From Erwinia phyllosphaerae (GTDB taxonomy: Bacteria > Pseudomonadota > Gammaproteobacteria > Enterobacterales > Enterobacteriaceae): DNA of 64,000 nt. Both the position numbers and the translations under genes were made by a program. The DNA is taken from NCBI RefSeq assembly GCF_019132875.1, contig NZ_JAHSPF010000001.1:558001-622000 (forward strand), given 5' to 3'. This document shows positions 1 through 10,845 of the stretch, in pieces (position 1 is the stretch's first letter; every line of letters starts with the position of its first letter). The notes beneath the pieces are model-generated. The model was not told the DNA's origin. It saw only the letters and a list, made by a program, of their open reading frames with translations, and made no database searches.

Positions 1-21
1 GCGTCGTTAAGGAGTCAGGTT

Positions 22-1113
22 TTGGGCGCTTACCTGCTACGCAGACTTTTACTGGTGATCCCTACGCTGTGGGCGATCATTACCATTAACTTTTTTATTG
101 TGCAGATTGCGCCGGGCGGCCCGGTCGACCAGGCGCTGGCCAATATCGAATTTGGCCAGTCCACCGGCATGCCCGGCTCTGGCAATACGCCGCAGCACCA
201 GGGGCGCAATACGCTTAACGCGCAGCCGGGCGACAGCCAGTATCGCGGGTCGCGCGGTCTGGATCCGGAAGTGGTAGCCGAAATCACTAAGCGCTACGGT
301 TTCGATAAGCCGATGTATCAGCGCTATCTGGATATGCTGTGGAACTATGTCCGCTTTGACTTCGGCGACAGCCTGTTTCGCAGCAGCTCGGTAGTGCAGC
401 TGATTAAAGAAAGCCTGCCGGTTTCGGTTTCGCTTGGGCTGTGGAGCACGCTGATCATTTATCTGGTGTCGATTCCGCTCGGCATCCGCAAAGCCATTCA
501 TAACGGTAGCGCTTTCGATATCTGGAGCAGCTCGCTAATTATTATCGGCTACGCTATTCCCTCGTTTCTGTTCGCCACGCTGCTGATTGTGCTGTTCGCT
601 GGCGGCAGCTATCTGGACTGGTTTCCGCTGCGCGGCCTGGTCTCCCCGCAGTTCGACACGCTGCCGTGGTACGACAAAATCACCGATTATCTCTGGCATA
701 TTACGCTGCCCGTGCTGGCGACGGTGATCGGCGGTTTTGCCACCTTAACCATGCTGACCAAAAACTCGTTTCTGGATGAGATTCGTAAACAGTATGTGGT
801 GACGGCGCGCGCCAAGGGGCTGGACGAGAAGAAAATTCTTTATCGGCACGTTTTTCGTAACGCCATGCTGTTAGTGATTGCTGGTTTTCCGGCCACCTTT
901 ATCAGCATGTTTTTTACCGGTTCGCTGCTGATCGAGGTGATGTTTTCCTTAAATGGCCTGGGCCTGCTGGGCTATGACTCCACTATTCAGCGTGATTATC
1001 CGGTGATGTTTGGCACGCTTTATATCTTTACCCTGATTGGCCTGCTGCTGAATATCCTCAGCGACATCACCTATACGCTGGTCGATCCGCGCATTGATTT
1101 TGAGGGACGCTGA
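22..1113 (+). CDS. yejB: Peptide ABC transporter inner-membrane permease YejB
   Basis: YejB is one of two permeases of the YejABEF importer, which takes up peptides and, in E. coli, microcin C. The 363-residue protein matches E. coli YejB almost throughout. It begins [11 protein letters not shown], has a first membrane helix at about residues 8-30 and carries the permease cytoplasmic (EAA) loop near [16 protein letters not shown] at about residue 255. The periplasmic loop after the first helix (about residues 49-80) is the least conserved part. The start is TTG at 22, preceded by AAGGAG at 9-14; this start gives the family N-terminus. The stop overlaps the yejE start (TGATG), so the genes are translationally coupled. 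The first 10 bases probably hold the last codons of yejA (possible TAA at 8-10), which is too little to annotate. Confidence 0.96.
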   Translation: MGAYLLRRLLLVIPTLWAIITINFFIVQIAPGGPVDQALANIEFGQSTGMPGSGNTPQHQGRNTLNAQPGDSQYRGSRGLDPEVVAEITKRYGFDKPMYQRYLDMLWNYVRFDFGDSLFRSSSVVQLIKESLPVSVSLGLWSTLIIYLVSIPLGIRKAIHNGSAFDIWSSSLIIIGYAIPSFLFATLLIVLFAGGSYLDWFPLRGLVSPQFDTLPWYDKITDYLWHITLPVLATVIGGFATLTMLTKNSFLDEIRKQYVVTARAKGLDEKKILYRHVFRNAMLLVIAGFPATFISMFFTGSLLIEVMFSLNGLGLLGYDSTIQRDYPVMFGTLYIFTLIGLLLNILSDITYTLVDPRIDFEGR

Positions 1114-2138
1114 TGAGCCGATTAAGCCCCGTAAACCAGGCGCGCTGGCAGCGATTTCGCCATAATCGCCGTGGCTATTGGTCGCTGTGGATTTTTGCCG
1201 TGCTGTTCGTGCTCTGTTTAGGATCGGAACTGCTGGCCAACGACAAACCGCTGCTGGTGCATTATGAAAACCGCTTCTATTTTCCGCTGCTGGTGAACTA
1301 CAGCGAAAGCGACTTTGGCGGCCAGCTGGCGACCGCCGCGGATTACCAGGATCCGTGGCTCAAATCCCGTCTTGAGCAAAAAGGCTGGGCTATCTGGGCA
1401 CCGGTACGCTTTGGCGACGGCACCATCAATTTTGCCTCCAGCGTTCCCTTCCCTTCTCCCCCTTCAACGGTGAACTGGCTGGGCACCGATGCCAACGGCG
1501 GCGACGTGCTGGCCCGCATCCTGTACGGTACGCGCATTTCGCTGCTGTTTGGGCTGATGCTGACGCTGATTTCCAGCATCGTCGGCGTCGTAGTCGGTGC
1601 CTGTCAGGGCTACTACGGTGGCCGGGTCGATTTATGGGGCCAGCGCTTTATCGAAGTCTGGTCCGGCATGCCGACGCTGTTTTTAATTATCCTGCTGTCC
1701 AGCGTGATCCAGCCCGGCTTCTGGTGGCTGCTGGCTATCAGCGTGCTGTTTGGCTGGATGCAGCTGGTTGGCGTAGTGCGCGCCGAATTTCTGCGCGCGC
1801 GCAATTTTGATTATATTCGTGCCGCGCAGGCGCTGGGCGTTGGCGACAGAACCATTATGCTGCGCCATATTTTACCCAACGCGATGGTCGCGACGCTGAC
1901 CTATCTGCCGTTTATTCTCTGCGGGTCGATCACGACGCTGACCTCGCTGGACTTCCTCGGCTTTGGCCTGCCGCTGGGTTCGCCCTCGCTGGGCGAGCTG
2001 CTGCTGCAAGGCAAAAATAATCTTCAGGCCCCGTGGCTGGGCATGGCCGCGTTCTTCTCGCTGGCGATTTTGCTGTCGCTGTTGATTTTTATCGGTGAGG
2101 CGGTGCGTGACGCCTTCGATCCCAGTAAGGTGCACTAA
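1113..2138 (+). CDS. yejE: Peptide ABC transporter inner-membrane permease YejE
   Basis: YejE is the second permease of the Yej peptide importer and pairs with YejB in the inner membrane. The 341-residue protein has an N-terminal helix at about residues 25-43, a long periplasmic segment, and then a five-helix core with the EAA-type loop (RNFDYIRAAQALGVGDRTIM) near residue 235. The ATG shares a base with the yejB stop, and the yejE stop in turn overlaps the yejF start (TAATG). This tight coupling is typical of the operon. Length and sequence match the E. coli protein, and nothing is unusual. Confidence 0.96.
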   Translation: MSRLSPVNQARWQRFRHNRRGYWSLWIFAVLFVLCLGSELLANDKPLLVHYENRFYFPLLVNYSESDFGGQLATAADYQDPWLKSRLEQKGWAIWAPVRFGDGTINFASSVPFPSPPSTVNWLGTDANGGDVLARILYGTRISLLFGLMLTLISSIVGVVVGACQGYYGGRVDLWGQRFIEVWSGMPTLFLIILLSSVIQPGFWWLLAISVLFGWMQLVGVVRAEFLRARNFDYIRAAQALGVGDRTIMLRHILPNAMVATLTYLPFILCGSITTLTSLDFLGFGLPLGSPSLGELLLQGKNNLQAPWLGMAAFFSLAILLSLLIFIGEAVRDAFDPSKVH

Positions 2139-3716
2139 TGTCGCTGCTGACCGTCAACAATTTAAGCATCGCTTTTCGCCAGTCCGGCGTCGATCGTCAG
2201 GTTGTCGATAATCTTTCGCTGAGTGTGGATGCTGGCGAAACGCTGGCGCTGGTGGGCGAATCGGGTTCGGGTAAAAGCGTGACGGCGCTGTCGATGATGC
2301 GCCTGCTGCCTTCGCCGCCGGTAATCTATCCGCAGGGCGAAATCCTGTTTGCAGGCCAGGACGTGCTGAAAGCCGATGAGCGTACGCTGCGCGGCCTGCG
2401 CGGCAACCGGATGGCGATGATTTTTCAGGAACCGATGGTGTCGCTAAACCCGCTGCACAGTATCGAAAAGCAACTGTATGAGGTACTGGCCCTGCACCGC
2501 GGCATGCGTGCGGTGGCGGCCAGAGCGGAAATTATCAGCTGTCTGGATCGCGTGGGCATCCGGCAGCCAGCAAAGCGCTTAGGCGATTTTCCTCATCAGC
2601 TTTCCGGCGGTGAACGCCAGAGGGTGATGATTGCGATGGCGCTGTTAACGCAGCCTCAGCTGCTCATTGCCGACGAGCCGACGACCGCGCTGGATGTCAC
2701 CGTGCAGGCGCAGATTCTGGTGTTGCTGAAAGAGCTGAAGCAAGAGATGAATATGGGCCTGCTGTTTATTACCCATAACCTGAATATTGTGCGGCAGCTG
2801 GCGGATAACGTGCTGGTGATGCGCAACGGCCAGGCGGTAGAAAGCAACACCACTCGCCAGCTGTTCAGCGCGCCCGAGCATCCTTATACCCGCACGCTGC
2901 TGGATGCAGAGCCGGAAGGCAGCCCCGATCCGGCCGACGACAGTGCGCCGCCGCTGCTGCGAGTCAGTAACTTAAGCGTTGCCTTTCCGATTAAGAAAGG
3001 CCTGCTCAGACGCGTAGTTGATAGCCATCAGGCACTGCGTGCGCTGAGCTTTGAGCTTCGCCCTGGCGAAAGTTTGGGGCTGGTGGGCGAATCCGGCTCC
3101 GGCAAAAGTACCACCGGGCTGGCACTGCTGCGGCTTATCGCGTCAGAAGGTGAAATCTGGTTCGACGGTCGGCCGCTGCATCAGTGGGATCGCCGGAAAA
3201 TGCTGCCGGTACGCCGCCAGATCCAGGTCGTGTTTCAGGATCCTAATTCGGCGCTGAACCCCAGGCTGGATGTTCAGCAGATTATTGCCGAAGGATTACA
3301 GGTGCATCAGCCCGATCTGGGCGCGGAACAGCGCGAAGCCCTGGTGATCAAAGCTATGCAGGAGGTTGGCCTCGATCCCGCTACGCGCCATCGCTATCCC
3401 GCAGAATTTTCCGGCGGCCAGCGGCAGCGTATCGCTATCGCCCGCGCCTTAATTTTGCAGCCAAAGCTGATCGTACTGGACGAGCCGACCTCCTCTCTGG
3501 ATCGATCGGTGCAGAAGCAGATCCTGGCCCTGCTGAAAAAACTTCAGCAGGATCATCGCCTTGCCTATATCTTTATCAGCCACGATTTGCGGGTGGTGCG
3601 ATCTTTATGCCACCAGCTAGTGGTGTTAAAGCAGGGAGAGGTGGTAGAACAAGGCAGCTGCGAAGCCGTGTTTACCGCGCCGCAGGCACCTTACACGCAG
3701 CAGCTGATTGCACTTG

Positions 3717-3721
<5 letters not shown>
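2138..3721 (+). CDS. yejF: Peptide ABC transporter ATP-binding protein YejF (two cassettes)
   Basis: YejF powers the YejBE permease. The 527 residues contain two complete ABC cassettes in one chain. The first has Walker A GESGSGKS near residue 40, signature LSGGERQRV and Walker [13 protein letters not shown]. The second has Walker A GESGSGKS near residue 315, signature FSGGQRQRI and Walker [13 protein letters not shown]. It is the last gene of the yej operon here. Its TGA stop at 3719-3721 lies inside the left arm of a hairpin (CCTGAGCC) whose right arm has grown into a hexamer array; see the repeat entry. Confidence 0.96.
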
Positions 3722-4118
<397 letters not shown>

Positions 4119-4334
4119 CCCTACCCCCCAGACCGTATCTGACGCTATCATCATGGCTGCCCTTGTGGCCTTTCCCCTACCCGTCTACGAAGGTTATAGG
4201 GGTACCCGGCGTTTTTATGTTTATCGGCTTATCGTCGCACAGACAACGCGATCGCTCTCACATTTGTTGCATAAAAGTAATTTTAAGCAAAGCTATTTTT
4301 ACAATGACATAACATTATAGCGCGTTAATGGGAA

Positions 4335-4363
4335 AAAACCGGAAAGAATAGCCTTCCGGTTTT
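4335..4363 (-). terminator. Rho-independent terminator after bcr
   Basis: Read on the minus strand, AAAACCGGAA pairs with TTCCGGTTTT around a short loop and runs into a T tract. It begins 12 bases beyond the bcr stop codon. Confidence 0.85.
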
Positions 4364-4375
4364 GAGCAGAAGAGG

Positions 4376-5575
4376 TCAGGCAGCGGCGTTTTTGCGCGGG
4401 CGTGTAGCGTAGATAAACAGCATGATTGAGAGCGTGGCGCAGATAAAAATCGAGCCGACCATCGGCCAGGCGCTGTTGAAGGTGAAGGTGGAAAGTAGCG
4501 CCCCAACCAACGCGCCGACGCCAAAACGCAGCGTGCCCGCCAGCGAAGAAGCTGTTCCGGCCATATGCGGAAACTCTTCCAGAATCACCGCCATCGCGTT
4601 TGAGGAAACCATAGCAACGCAGCCGATAAACATGGCCACGCCCAGCACCAGTGGCATAAAGCCAAGGTTCAACGCGCTGACCACTACCAGCCAGACGCCC
4701 ATTGTGAACTGTATCAGCAGCCCACAGCGAAACATCGCCAGCGGGCCAAAACGGCGTACTGAACGGCTGTTAATGAGCGTCATCAGAAACAGGAAAACCA
4801 CGTTCAGCGCAAAGTAATAACCGAAATCCTGCGGCGAAATATGGTTCAGCTCAATATAGACAAAAGGCCCGACGTTCAGAAAAGAGAACAGACCGGCGAA
4901 GGAAAAACCGCTGGCCAGCATGTAGCTGAACACGCGCTTGTGGCGAAACAGCGACAGAAAGTTACGCAGCGTGGTGCGCATATTAAACTTTTGCCGCTTG
5001 TCGTGCGGTAGCGTCTCTTTAATTTGCGTTACCACCAGCACCGTGGTTACCACGGCGGCCAGCGAAATCGTCCAGAAAATGGCGTGCCAGCTCCACAGCA
5101 GCAGCAGCCAGCCGCCGACTATCGGTGCCATCAGCGGCGCAATGGTGGTGACCAGCATCACAAAGGACATCATGCGCGAAAACTCCTCTTTCGAGTAGCT
5201 GTCACGCATTAAGGCGCTTATCACCACGCTGCCCGCCGCCGCCGACAGGCCGTGCAGCAAACGCATGGCAATCAGCTGGTCAATGGTTTGCGACATGGCG
5301 CAGGCCGCCGCCGCCACGGCAAAAATCAGCGTACCGGCCCCGATGACCGGTTTGCGGCCAAAACTGTCGGCCAGCGGGCCATAAACCAGCTGGCCCAGCG
5401 CGAAGCCCAGAATGTAAATATTCAGCGTCATCTGCACGCTGCCGGCCGACACGCCAAACTCGCGGGCAATTTGCGGGAGCGCAGGCAAATACATATCAAT
5501 CGACAGTGGCATCAACATGGCCAGCAGCCCAAGGATAACCACCAGCCCCATCGAAGAGTTTTTTTCCTTACGCAC
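4376..5575 (-). CDS. bcr: Bicyclomycin/multidrug efflux MFS transporter Bcr
   Basis: Bcr is a proton-driven drug exporter of the DHA1 branch of the major facilitator superfamily, in the inner membrane. The 399-residue protein has 12 predicted helices. It carries the family stretches [20 protein letters not shown] at the N-terminus, [13 protein letters not shown] (motif A, about residue 65) and [14 protein letters not shown] near the C-terminus. It matches E. coli Bcr (396 residues) along its length. The gene follows rsuA on the same strand after 10 bases, as in E. coli, so the two are probably co-transcribed and end at the terminator at 4335-4363. Confidence 0.95.
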   Translation of the reverse strand: MRKEKNSSMGLVVILGLLAMLMPLSIDMYLPALPQIAREFGVSAGSVQMTLNIYILGFALGQLVYGPLADSFGRKPVIGAGTLIFAVAAAACAMSQTIDQLIAMRLLHGLSAAAGSVVISALMRDSYSKEEFSRMMSFVMLVTTIAPLMAPIVGGWLLLLWSWHAIFWTISLAAVVTTVLVVTQIKETLPHDKRQKFNMRTTLRNFLSLFRHKRVFSYMLASGFSFAGLFSFLNVGPFVYIELNHISPQDFGYYFALNVVFLFLMTLINSRSVRRFGPLAMFRCGLLIQFTMGVWLVVVSALNLGFMPLVLGVAMFIGCVAMVSSNAMAVILEEFPHMAGTASSLAGTLRFGVGALVGALLSTFTFNSAWPMVGSIFICATLSIMLFIYATRPRKNAAA

Positions 5576-5585
5576 CCGAAATTCC

Positions 5586-6299
5586 TTATTTTAATTCAGC
5601 AGGCAGGCCAACGCTGGCAATCTCTTCCGCCGTCAGCGCGCGGTACTCGCCTGGCTCCAGATCCTCATCCAGCGCGATCTCGCCGATACGTTCACGATGC
5701 AGCGCCACCACGTGGTTGCCTACCGCAGCAAACATACGTTTTACCTGATGGTAACGCCCTTCGCTGATGGTCAGACGCACCTGGTTTTCGCTGACGACTT
5801 CCAGCGTGGCGGGTTTGGTGAGATCTTTTTCATTATGCAGCTGCACGCCAGCGGCAAACTGCTGCGCCGTGTCGTCCGCCAGCGGATTTTCCAGCGTCAC
5901 CAGATAGGTTTTTTCACAATGGTGGCGAGGCGACGTAATGCGATGCGACCATTGGCCATCATCGGTCATCAGCACCAGGCCCGTGGTGTCGATATCCAGC
6001 CGCCCGGCCGCGTGTAGCTTATAGGCGGTGGGTTCTGCCAGAAAGTAGAGCACCGTCGGGTGATCCGGATCGTCCGTTGAGCAGACGTAGCCCTGCGGCT
6101 TGTTCAGCATAAAATAGCGCGGGCCGAGCTGCAGCTGCAGCAGATTGCCGTCATATTCCACTTCGCTTTCCGGGCCAAGCTTAAAAGAGCCGTCGCGTAC
6201 CACTTCGCCGTCTACCGTTACTTTACGCGCGCGCAGCTCGCGAGCGGCAATCGCCCGGCTGACTTCCAGTTGCTGAGATAAAAATTTGTCGAGTCGCAT
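5586..6299 (-). CDS. rsuA: 16S rRNA pseudouridine(516) synthase RsuA
   Basis: RsuA converts U516 of 16S rRNA to pseudouridine during 30S assembly. The protein has an N-terminal S4 RNA-binding domain ([20 protein letters not shown], about residues 1-60). The catalytic domain follows, with the active-site motif [16 protein letters not shown] near residue 100; its first Asp is the expected nucleophile. [18 protein letters not shown] matches the conserved RsuA/RluB motif. I chose ATG at 6297-6299 because it gives the S4 domain its normal start and a length of 237 residues (E. coli 231). The longer open frame reaches into the divergent radD region and is not supported. Confidence 0.95.
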   Translation of the reverse strand: MRLDKFLSQQLEVSRAIAARELRARKVTVDGEVVRDGSFKLGPESEVEYDGNLLQLQLGPRYFMLNKPQGYVCSTDDPDHPTVLYFLAEPTAYKLHAAGRLDIDTTGLVLMTDDGQWSHRITSPRHHCEKTYLVTLENPLADDTAQQFAAGVQLHNEKDLTKPATLEVVSENQVRLTISEGRYHQVKRMFAAVGNHVVALHRERIGEIALDEDLEPGEYRALTAEEIASVGLPAELK

Positions 6300-6465
6300 T
6301 AAATCTGCACTGCCTGTTTGAATGAAATGAATTCGTCGTTCCTTAAAGGAACGTTTGAAGAGAGTATCGGCGAGAGTATATCGGGAGTTGCGCCTCAGGC
6401 ACAGAGGCGCACGCGCATGGATCGTGCTTTCGTGGCATAATGCGGCTTTGCTCGCGGATTTTGCC

Positions 6466-8217
6466 ATGTCCTTTACACTTCGCCCCTATCAGCAGGAAGC
6501 GGTTGACGCCACGCTCAGCTACTTCCGCCGTTCCCACCAGCCAGCCGTGATTGTTCTGCCCACTGGCGCGGGTAAAAGCCTGGTGATTGCCGAACTGGCA
6601 AGAGTGGCGCGCGGGCGCGTGCTGGTGCTGGCGCACGTCAAAGAGCTGGTGGCGCAAAACCACAGTAAATATCAGGCCTATGGCCTGCAGGCCGATATAT
6701 TTGCCGCCGGTCTGCAAAAAAAAGAGAGCCGCAGCAAAGTGGTGTTTGGCAGCGTGCAGTCGGTGGCGCGCAACCTGGCGCAGTTTGACAGCGAGTTTTC
6801 GCTGCTGATTGTCGACGAGTGCCACCGCATTGGCGATGCCGAAGACAGCCAGTATCAGCAAATCCTGAATCATTTGCGGCAGCGTAATCCCCAGCTGCGC
6901 CTGCTGGGCCTGACCGCCACGCCCTACCGGCTGGGCAAAGGCTGGATCTATCAGTTTCACTACCACGGCATGGTACGCGGCGACGAGCGCGCGCTGTTTC
7001 GCGACTGCATCTATGAACTGCCGCTGCGCTATATGATCAAACACGGCTTTCTGGTGCCGCCGGAAAGGCTGGATATGCCGGTAGTACAGTATGATTTCAG
7101 CCGCCTGACGGCCAGGGAAAACGGCCTGTTTAGCGAAGCGGATCTCAACCTTGAGCTAAAGCAGCAGCAGCGCATTACCCCGCATATTATTCAACAGATC
7201 GTTGAGTTTGCCCAGGACCGTCAGGGCGTGATGATTTTTGCCGCCACGGTAGAACACGCCAAAGAAGTGCTGAAGCTGTTGCCGGGCAGTAAAGCGCTGA
7301 TCAGCGCCGGTACGCCAGCCGCAGAACGCGACGCGCTGATTAACGCTTTTAAAGCGCGCGAGCTGCGCTATATGGTTAACGTCGCCGTACTGACCACGGG
7401 TTTTGACGCGCCGCACGTCGATTTAATTGCCATTTTGCGTCCGACGGAATCCGTTAGCCTGTATCAGCAGATTGTCGGGCGCGGGCTGCGCCTGTGTCCC
7501 GGAAAAACCGACTGTCTGATTCTGGATTACGCAGGCAACCCGCACGATATTTTCACGCCGGAAGTAGGCGCGCCCAAAGGCAAAAGCGACAACAAACCGG
7601 TGCAGGTTTTCTGTCCGGCCTGCGGCTTTGCCAATACCTTCTGGGGTAAAACCACCGCTGACGGCACGATTATCGAGCATTTTGGCCGCCGCTGTCAGGG
7701 CGTGCTGGAGGATGACGACGGCGAGCGGGAACAGTGCGACTTCCGCTTTCGTTTTAAAAGCTGTCCACACTGCAATGCCGAAAACGATATTGCCGCCCGC
7801 CGCTGTCATCACTGCGACGCGGTGCTGGTCGATCCTGACGATATGTTAAAAGCGGCGCTCAAGCTGAAAGATGCGCTGGTACTGCGCTGTGCCGGGATGG
7901 TGCTGGAAAACGGCAAAGATGATAAAGGCGAATGGCTGAAAGCGCGCTATTTCGATGAGGACGCGACGGAAGTTAGCGAGCGCTTTCGTCTGAGTACGCC
8001 AGCGCAGCGTAAAGCTTTCGAGCAGCTGTTTATGCGCCCTCACCAGCGCGCGCCTGGCGTGCCGCTGGGTTGGGAAAACGCGGCGGACATTGTCGCTATG
8101 CAGCCGCTGCTGCGCCACCCCGATTTTGTGGTGGCGCGCAAACAGCGGCATTTCTGGCAGATACGCGAGAAAGTTTTCGACTATCAGGGCCGCTATCGTC
8201 GCGCTAACGAGCTTTAA
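6466..8217 (+). CDS. radD: Superfamily 2 helicase-like DNA repair ATPase RadD
   Basis: RadD (YejH) is a RecQ-like superfamily 2 ATPase linked to RecA-dependent repair. Visible motifs are PTGAGKS (Walker A, about residue 34), DECH (motif II), GLTATP (motif III) and QIVGRGLR (motif VI). Towards the C-terminus it has several CxxC-type zinc pairs ([24 protein letters not shown]). ATG at 6466 reproduces the E. coli start ([10 protein letters not shown]) and gives 583 residues, against 586 in E. coli. An upstream in-frame extension runs into the rsuA promoter region and is rejected. It is divergent from rsuA and converges on the exporter operon with a 5-base gap. Confidence 0.96.
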   Translation: MSFTLRPYQQEAVDATLSYFRRSHQPAVIVLPTGAGKSLVIAELARVARGRVLVLAHVKELVAQNHSKYQAYGLQADIFAAGLQKKESRSKVVFGSVQSVARNLAQFDSEFSLLIVDECHRIGDAEDSQYQQILNHLRQRNPQLRLLGLTATPYRLGKGWIYQFHYHGMVRGDERALFRDCIYELPLRYMIKHGFLVPPERLDMPVVQYDFSRLTARENGLFSEADLNLELKQQQRITPHIIQQIVEFAQDRQGVMIFAATVEHAKEVLKLLPGSKALISAGTPAAERDALINAFKARELRYMVNVAVLTTGFDAPHVDLIAILRPTESVSLYQQIVGRGLRLCPGKTDCLILDYAGNPHDIFTPEVGAPKGKSDNKPVQVFCPACGFANTFWGKTTADGTIIEHFGRRCQGVLEDDDGEREQCDFRFRFKSCPHCNAENDIAARRCHHCDAVLVDPDDMLKAALKLKDALVLRCAGMVLENGKDDKGEWLKARYFDEDATEVSERFRLSTPAQRKAFEQLFMRPHQRAPGVPLGWENAADIVAMQPLLRHPDFVVARKQRHFWQIREKVFDYQGRYRRANEL

Positions 8218-8222
8218 AAGGG

Positions 8223-9710
8223 TTACTGCCCCACGGCACGGTTTACCGCGGCCCAGGCTGTTCTGACATCCCGTTTGCTCATGGCCAGCGCCTGTCTGGC
8301 CTGAATATCGCTGCGCTGCGCGTCAAGCACGTTGATGAAATTGATAACGCCGCCATTGTAGCGTGCCTCAATTAAGGTTAACGCTTTTGCGGCGCTTTCT
8401 GCCCGCCTCTGCTGTTCCGCAAGTTTTTGCTGTGCGGCTGCATAACGACTGAGGGCATCGTCGATTTCCTGCCAGGCTTTCAGCACCGTTTTATGATAAT
8501 CGACGGCAGCCTGCTGCAGATCTGTTTCGCGCAGTACGACCGTTGCCTTGCGCCGTCCCCGGTCAAACAGTGGCAGAGTAAGACTCGGCCCGACCGACCA
8601 GCTACGGCTACCCCATTCGGTAAAGGTGTTGGCGCTATAGGTATCCATGCCGATCTTTGCACCCAGCGTGATGCCGGGATAAAGCTCTGCTTCAGCCACG
8701 CCGATCCTTGCCGTGGCCGCATGCAGTTTTGCTTCGGCAGCGCGGATGTCCGGCCGGTTTAAAGCCACCTCAGAGGGAATACCTAACTGCAACGGCGGCA
8801 GCTTGTTTAGCGGTAAGCCGTCTGGTTTAAACTGCAACATCGTTTTCAGCGAGCCGGGATGTTCATCCAGCAGCAAAAGCAGCTGGTTCGTTGCTACGCC
8901 CTCCTGCATTTGCAAATCAATAAGGTTTGCCCGCGTCGCGGCCAGTTCGCCGCGCTCTCTTTCCAGATCGGTATCGTCAACCTGACCTCCCTCAGCACGG
9001 GCTGCAATCAGCGACATACGCTCATCAATGGCTTTAATATCCTCTTGTGCCAGCGCGATCTGCTGCTGTATGCCGCGCAGGTTCCAGTAGCTGTTAACGA
9101 CATCGCCAACAATGCTCCGCCTGGCGTATTCCAGCAGCGCCTGCTGCTGCGCGGTATCCGCTTTTGCCGCTTCAACAGCCCGGCGTACGTGGCCCCACAG
9201 GTCAATCTCCCACGAGAAATCCAGCCCGCCCTGATACCAGTTATAGGGATCGGCCATCAGTTTGCTCAACTCGCTGGAGTCCGGCACTACCTCTTTCAGC
9301 GCTCTGGTCGAAGGGCTGTTTTCGCTTTGCTGAGTACGAGTCGCGCTGGCTGTGGCATTGATAGAAGGCGTCTGCTGTGATGTGGTAATGCGCTGCTGCA
9401 CACGGGCGCTGGCAAACCTCAAGGTTGCGCTACGCAGATCCGGGCTGGCGGTTACGGCTTTTTCGACCAGCGCATTCAAAACGGGATCGTCATAGCGCAG
9501 CCACCACTGCTTATCGAGGATAGCGCCAGAGCCAGGCACATTGAGTAAGGCCGCATCAGCGCTGCGCCAGCTTGTCCAGTCAGCGGGCGCGGTCTGTGCA
9601 GGCTTTTTAAAATCAGGGCCGACGGTACAACCACTGATAAGGGACATCGTCAGCACCATCGCCACGGCGGATAATGAATGACGATTAAAAAAGGAAAGAG
9701 GGTTATTCAT
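8223..9710 (-). CDS. NodT-family outer-membrane efflux lipoprotein
   Basis: This is an outer-membrane channel of the TolC/NodT type and presumably the exit duct of the ABC exporter encoded just upstream. The 495-residue protein has a lipoprotein signal with lipobox LISGC (Cys28), followed by the NodT start TVGPDFKKP. Two repeated coiled-coil/beta segments follow, the second containing RPDIRAAEAKLHAATARIGVAEAELYPGI. It is the last gene of a five-gene minus-strand operon (HlyD, ATPase, two permeases, channel), lying 13 bases after the permease. E. coli ybhGFSR has no such channel gene, so this locus looks self-sufficient. Confidence 0.9.
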   Translation of the reverse strand: MNNPLSFFNRHSLSAVAMVLTMSLISGCTVGPDFKKPAQTAPADWTSWRSADAALLNVPGSGAILDKQWWLRYDDPVLNALVEKAVTASPDLRSATLRFASARVQQRITTSQQTPSINATASATRTQQSENSPSTRALKEVVPDSSELSKLMADPYNWYQGGLDFSWEIDLWGHVRRAVEAAKADTAQQQALLEYARRSIVGDVVNSYWNLRGIQQQIALAQEDIKAIDERMSLIAARAEGGQVDDTDLERERGELAATRANLIDLQMQEGVATNQLLLLLDEHPGSLKTMLQFKPDGLPLNKLPPLQLGIPSEVALNRPDIRAAEAKLHAATARIGVAEAELYPGITLGAKIGMDTYSANTFTEWGSRSWSVGPSLTLPLFDRGRRKATVVLRETDLQQAAVDYHKTVLKAWQEIDDALSRYAAAQQKLAEQQRRAESAAKALTLIEARYNGGVINFINVLDAQRSDIQARQALAMSKRDVRTAWAAVNRAVGQ

Positions 9711-9723
9711 CTTTATTCCTGCA

Positions 9724-10842
9724 TCAGTACAGTCGGTTACGGAACAGCCATGCGGCCAAAGGCATCGTGATGACGGCCATCACCAGCATGGGAACAAAAT
9801 CGAAGGCCACATCTCGCAACCCTGCCCCTTCGAGATAAACCCTGCGCACAAGGTCAATCGCAAAGCGCAGCGGATTAGCGTAGGTCAGGGTATCAAGGAG
9901 CTGCGGCATGGTTTGCAACGGCGTCAGCAGCCCGGAAAGCAGCATCAACGGCATGATCAGCAGAAAGGTGTAGAGCATGGCCTGCTGCATATTGGCGGAG
10001 ATGGCGGAAATCGACAGCCCAAGCCCCACCGCCGCCACGTTGAAGCTGAACAGCCCGATATAAAGCACCAGCAGCGAGCCATTCATCGGAATACGAAACC
10101 AGAACAGGATGATCAGCAAAATGATCGTCGACTGGACCAGGCCGACCAGCACGGGAGGGATAGCCTTACCGACCAGCAATTGCATCGGGGTAAAGGGCGT
10201 AACCAGAAGCTGATCAAAGGTGCCCTGCTCCCGTTCTCTGGCGACCGAAAGCGCCGACAGTAACAGCGTCTGGATCATGCTGAGGGCGGCGATCAGCGTG
10301 GGCATAATCCCCCAGCGTGACTCCAGGTTTGGATTATACCAGGCGCGGACATCGACGGTCAGCGCTGGCTGGGTTCCCGACTGCCGCTGGTTAAAATCAC
10401 TCACCACCGCGCTGATGTAACCTGCCGCCGCGCTGGCAGTCGACGAATTACGGCCATCGAGGATAACCTGTAGCGGCGAAGCTTCGCCCTTATTGAGTTT
10501 ATTTTCAAAGTCAGGCGGAAAAGTCAGCGTCATCAATGCCTTTCCTTCCATAATCACGTCTTTGATTTGCGACGCTGAAGTGAGCGTTGCGGTACGGTTA
10601 AACACGCCCGTGCCGTCAAGATGCGACAAAATTTGCGCGGAAGCCTGCCCGCGGCTCTGATCCAGCACCGCGTAATCCACGCGATTAACGTCATATGTTG
10701 CCGCATAGCCAAACAGCAATGCCTGTATTAACGCAGGCACAATCAGGATGACCCGATTGGCAGGCTCTTTGACAATAGTGAGGATCTCTTTCTTAATCAG
10801 GAAGCTGATATGGCGTAGCCACTGCCGTAGTTGATTTATCAT
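9724..10842 (-). CDS. ABC-2 type exporter permease (YbhR-like)
   Basis: This is a 372-residue inner-membrane permease of the ABC-2 family. It has one N-terminal helix (about residues 24-48), a large periplasmic domain (LILDGRNSSTASAAAGYISAV is close to the YbhR equivalent) and a C-terminal five-helix block beginning with a basic loop (SVAREREQGTFDQLLVTPF). It follows the other permease after 3 bases and would form a heterodimer with it. E. coli YbhSR exports cations and drugs; the substrate here is unknown. Confidence 0.9.
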   Translation of the reverse strand: MINQLRQWLRHISFLIKKEILTIVKEPANRVILIVPALIQALLFGYAATYDVNRVDYAVLDQSRGQASAQILSHLDGTGVFNRTATLTSASQIKDVIMEGKALMTLTFPPDFENKLNKGEASPLQVILDGRNSSTASAAAGYISAVVSDFNQRQSGTQPALTVDVRAWYNPNLESRWGIMPTLIAALSMIQTLLLSALSVAREREQGTFDQLLVTPFTPMQLLVGKAIPPVLVGLVQSTIILLIILFWFRIPMNGSLLVLYIGLFSFNVAAVGLGLSISAISANMQQAMLYTFLLIMPLMLLSGLLTPLQTMPQLLDTLTYANPLRFAIDLVRRVYLEGAGLRDVAFDFVPMLVMAVITMPLAAWLFRNRLY

Positions 10843-10845
10843 GCG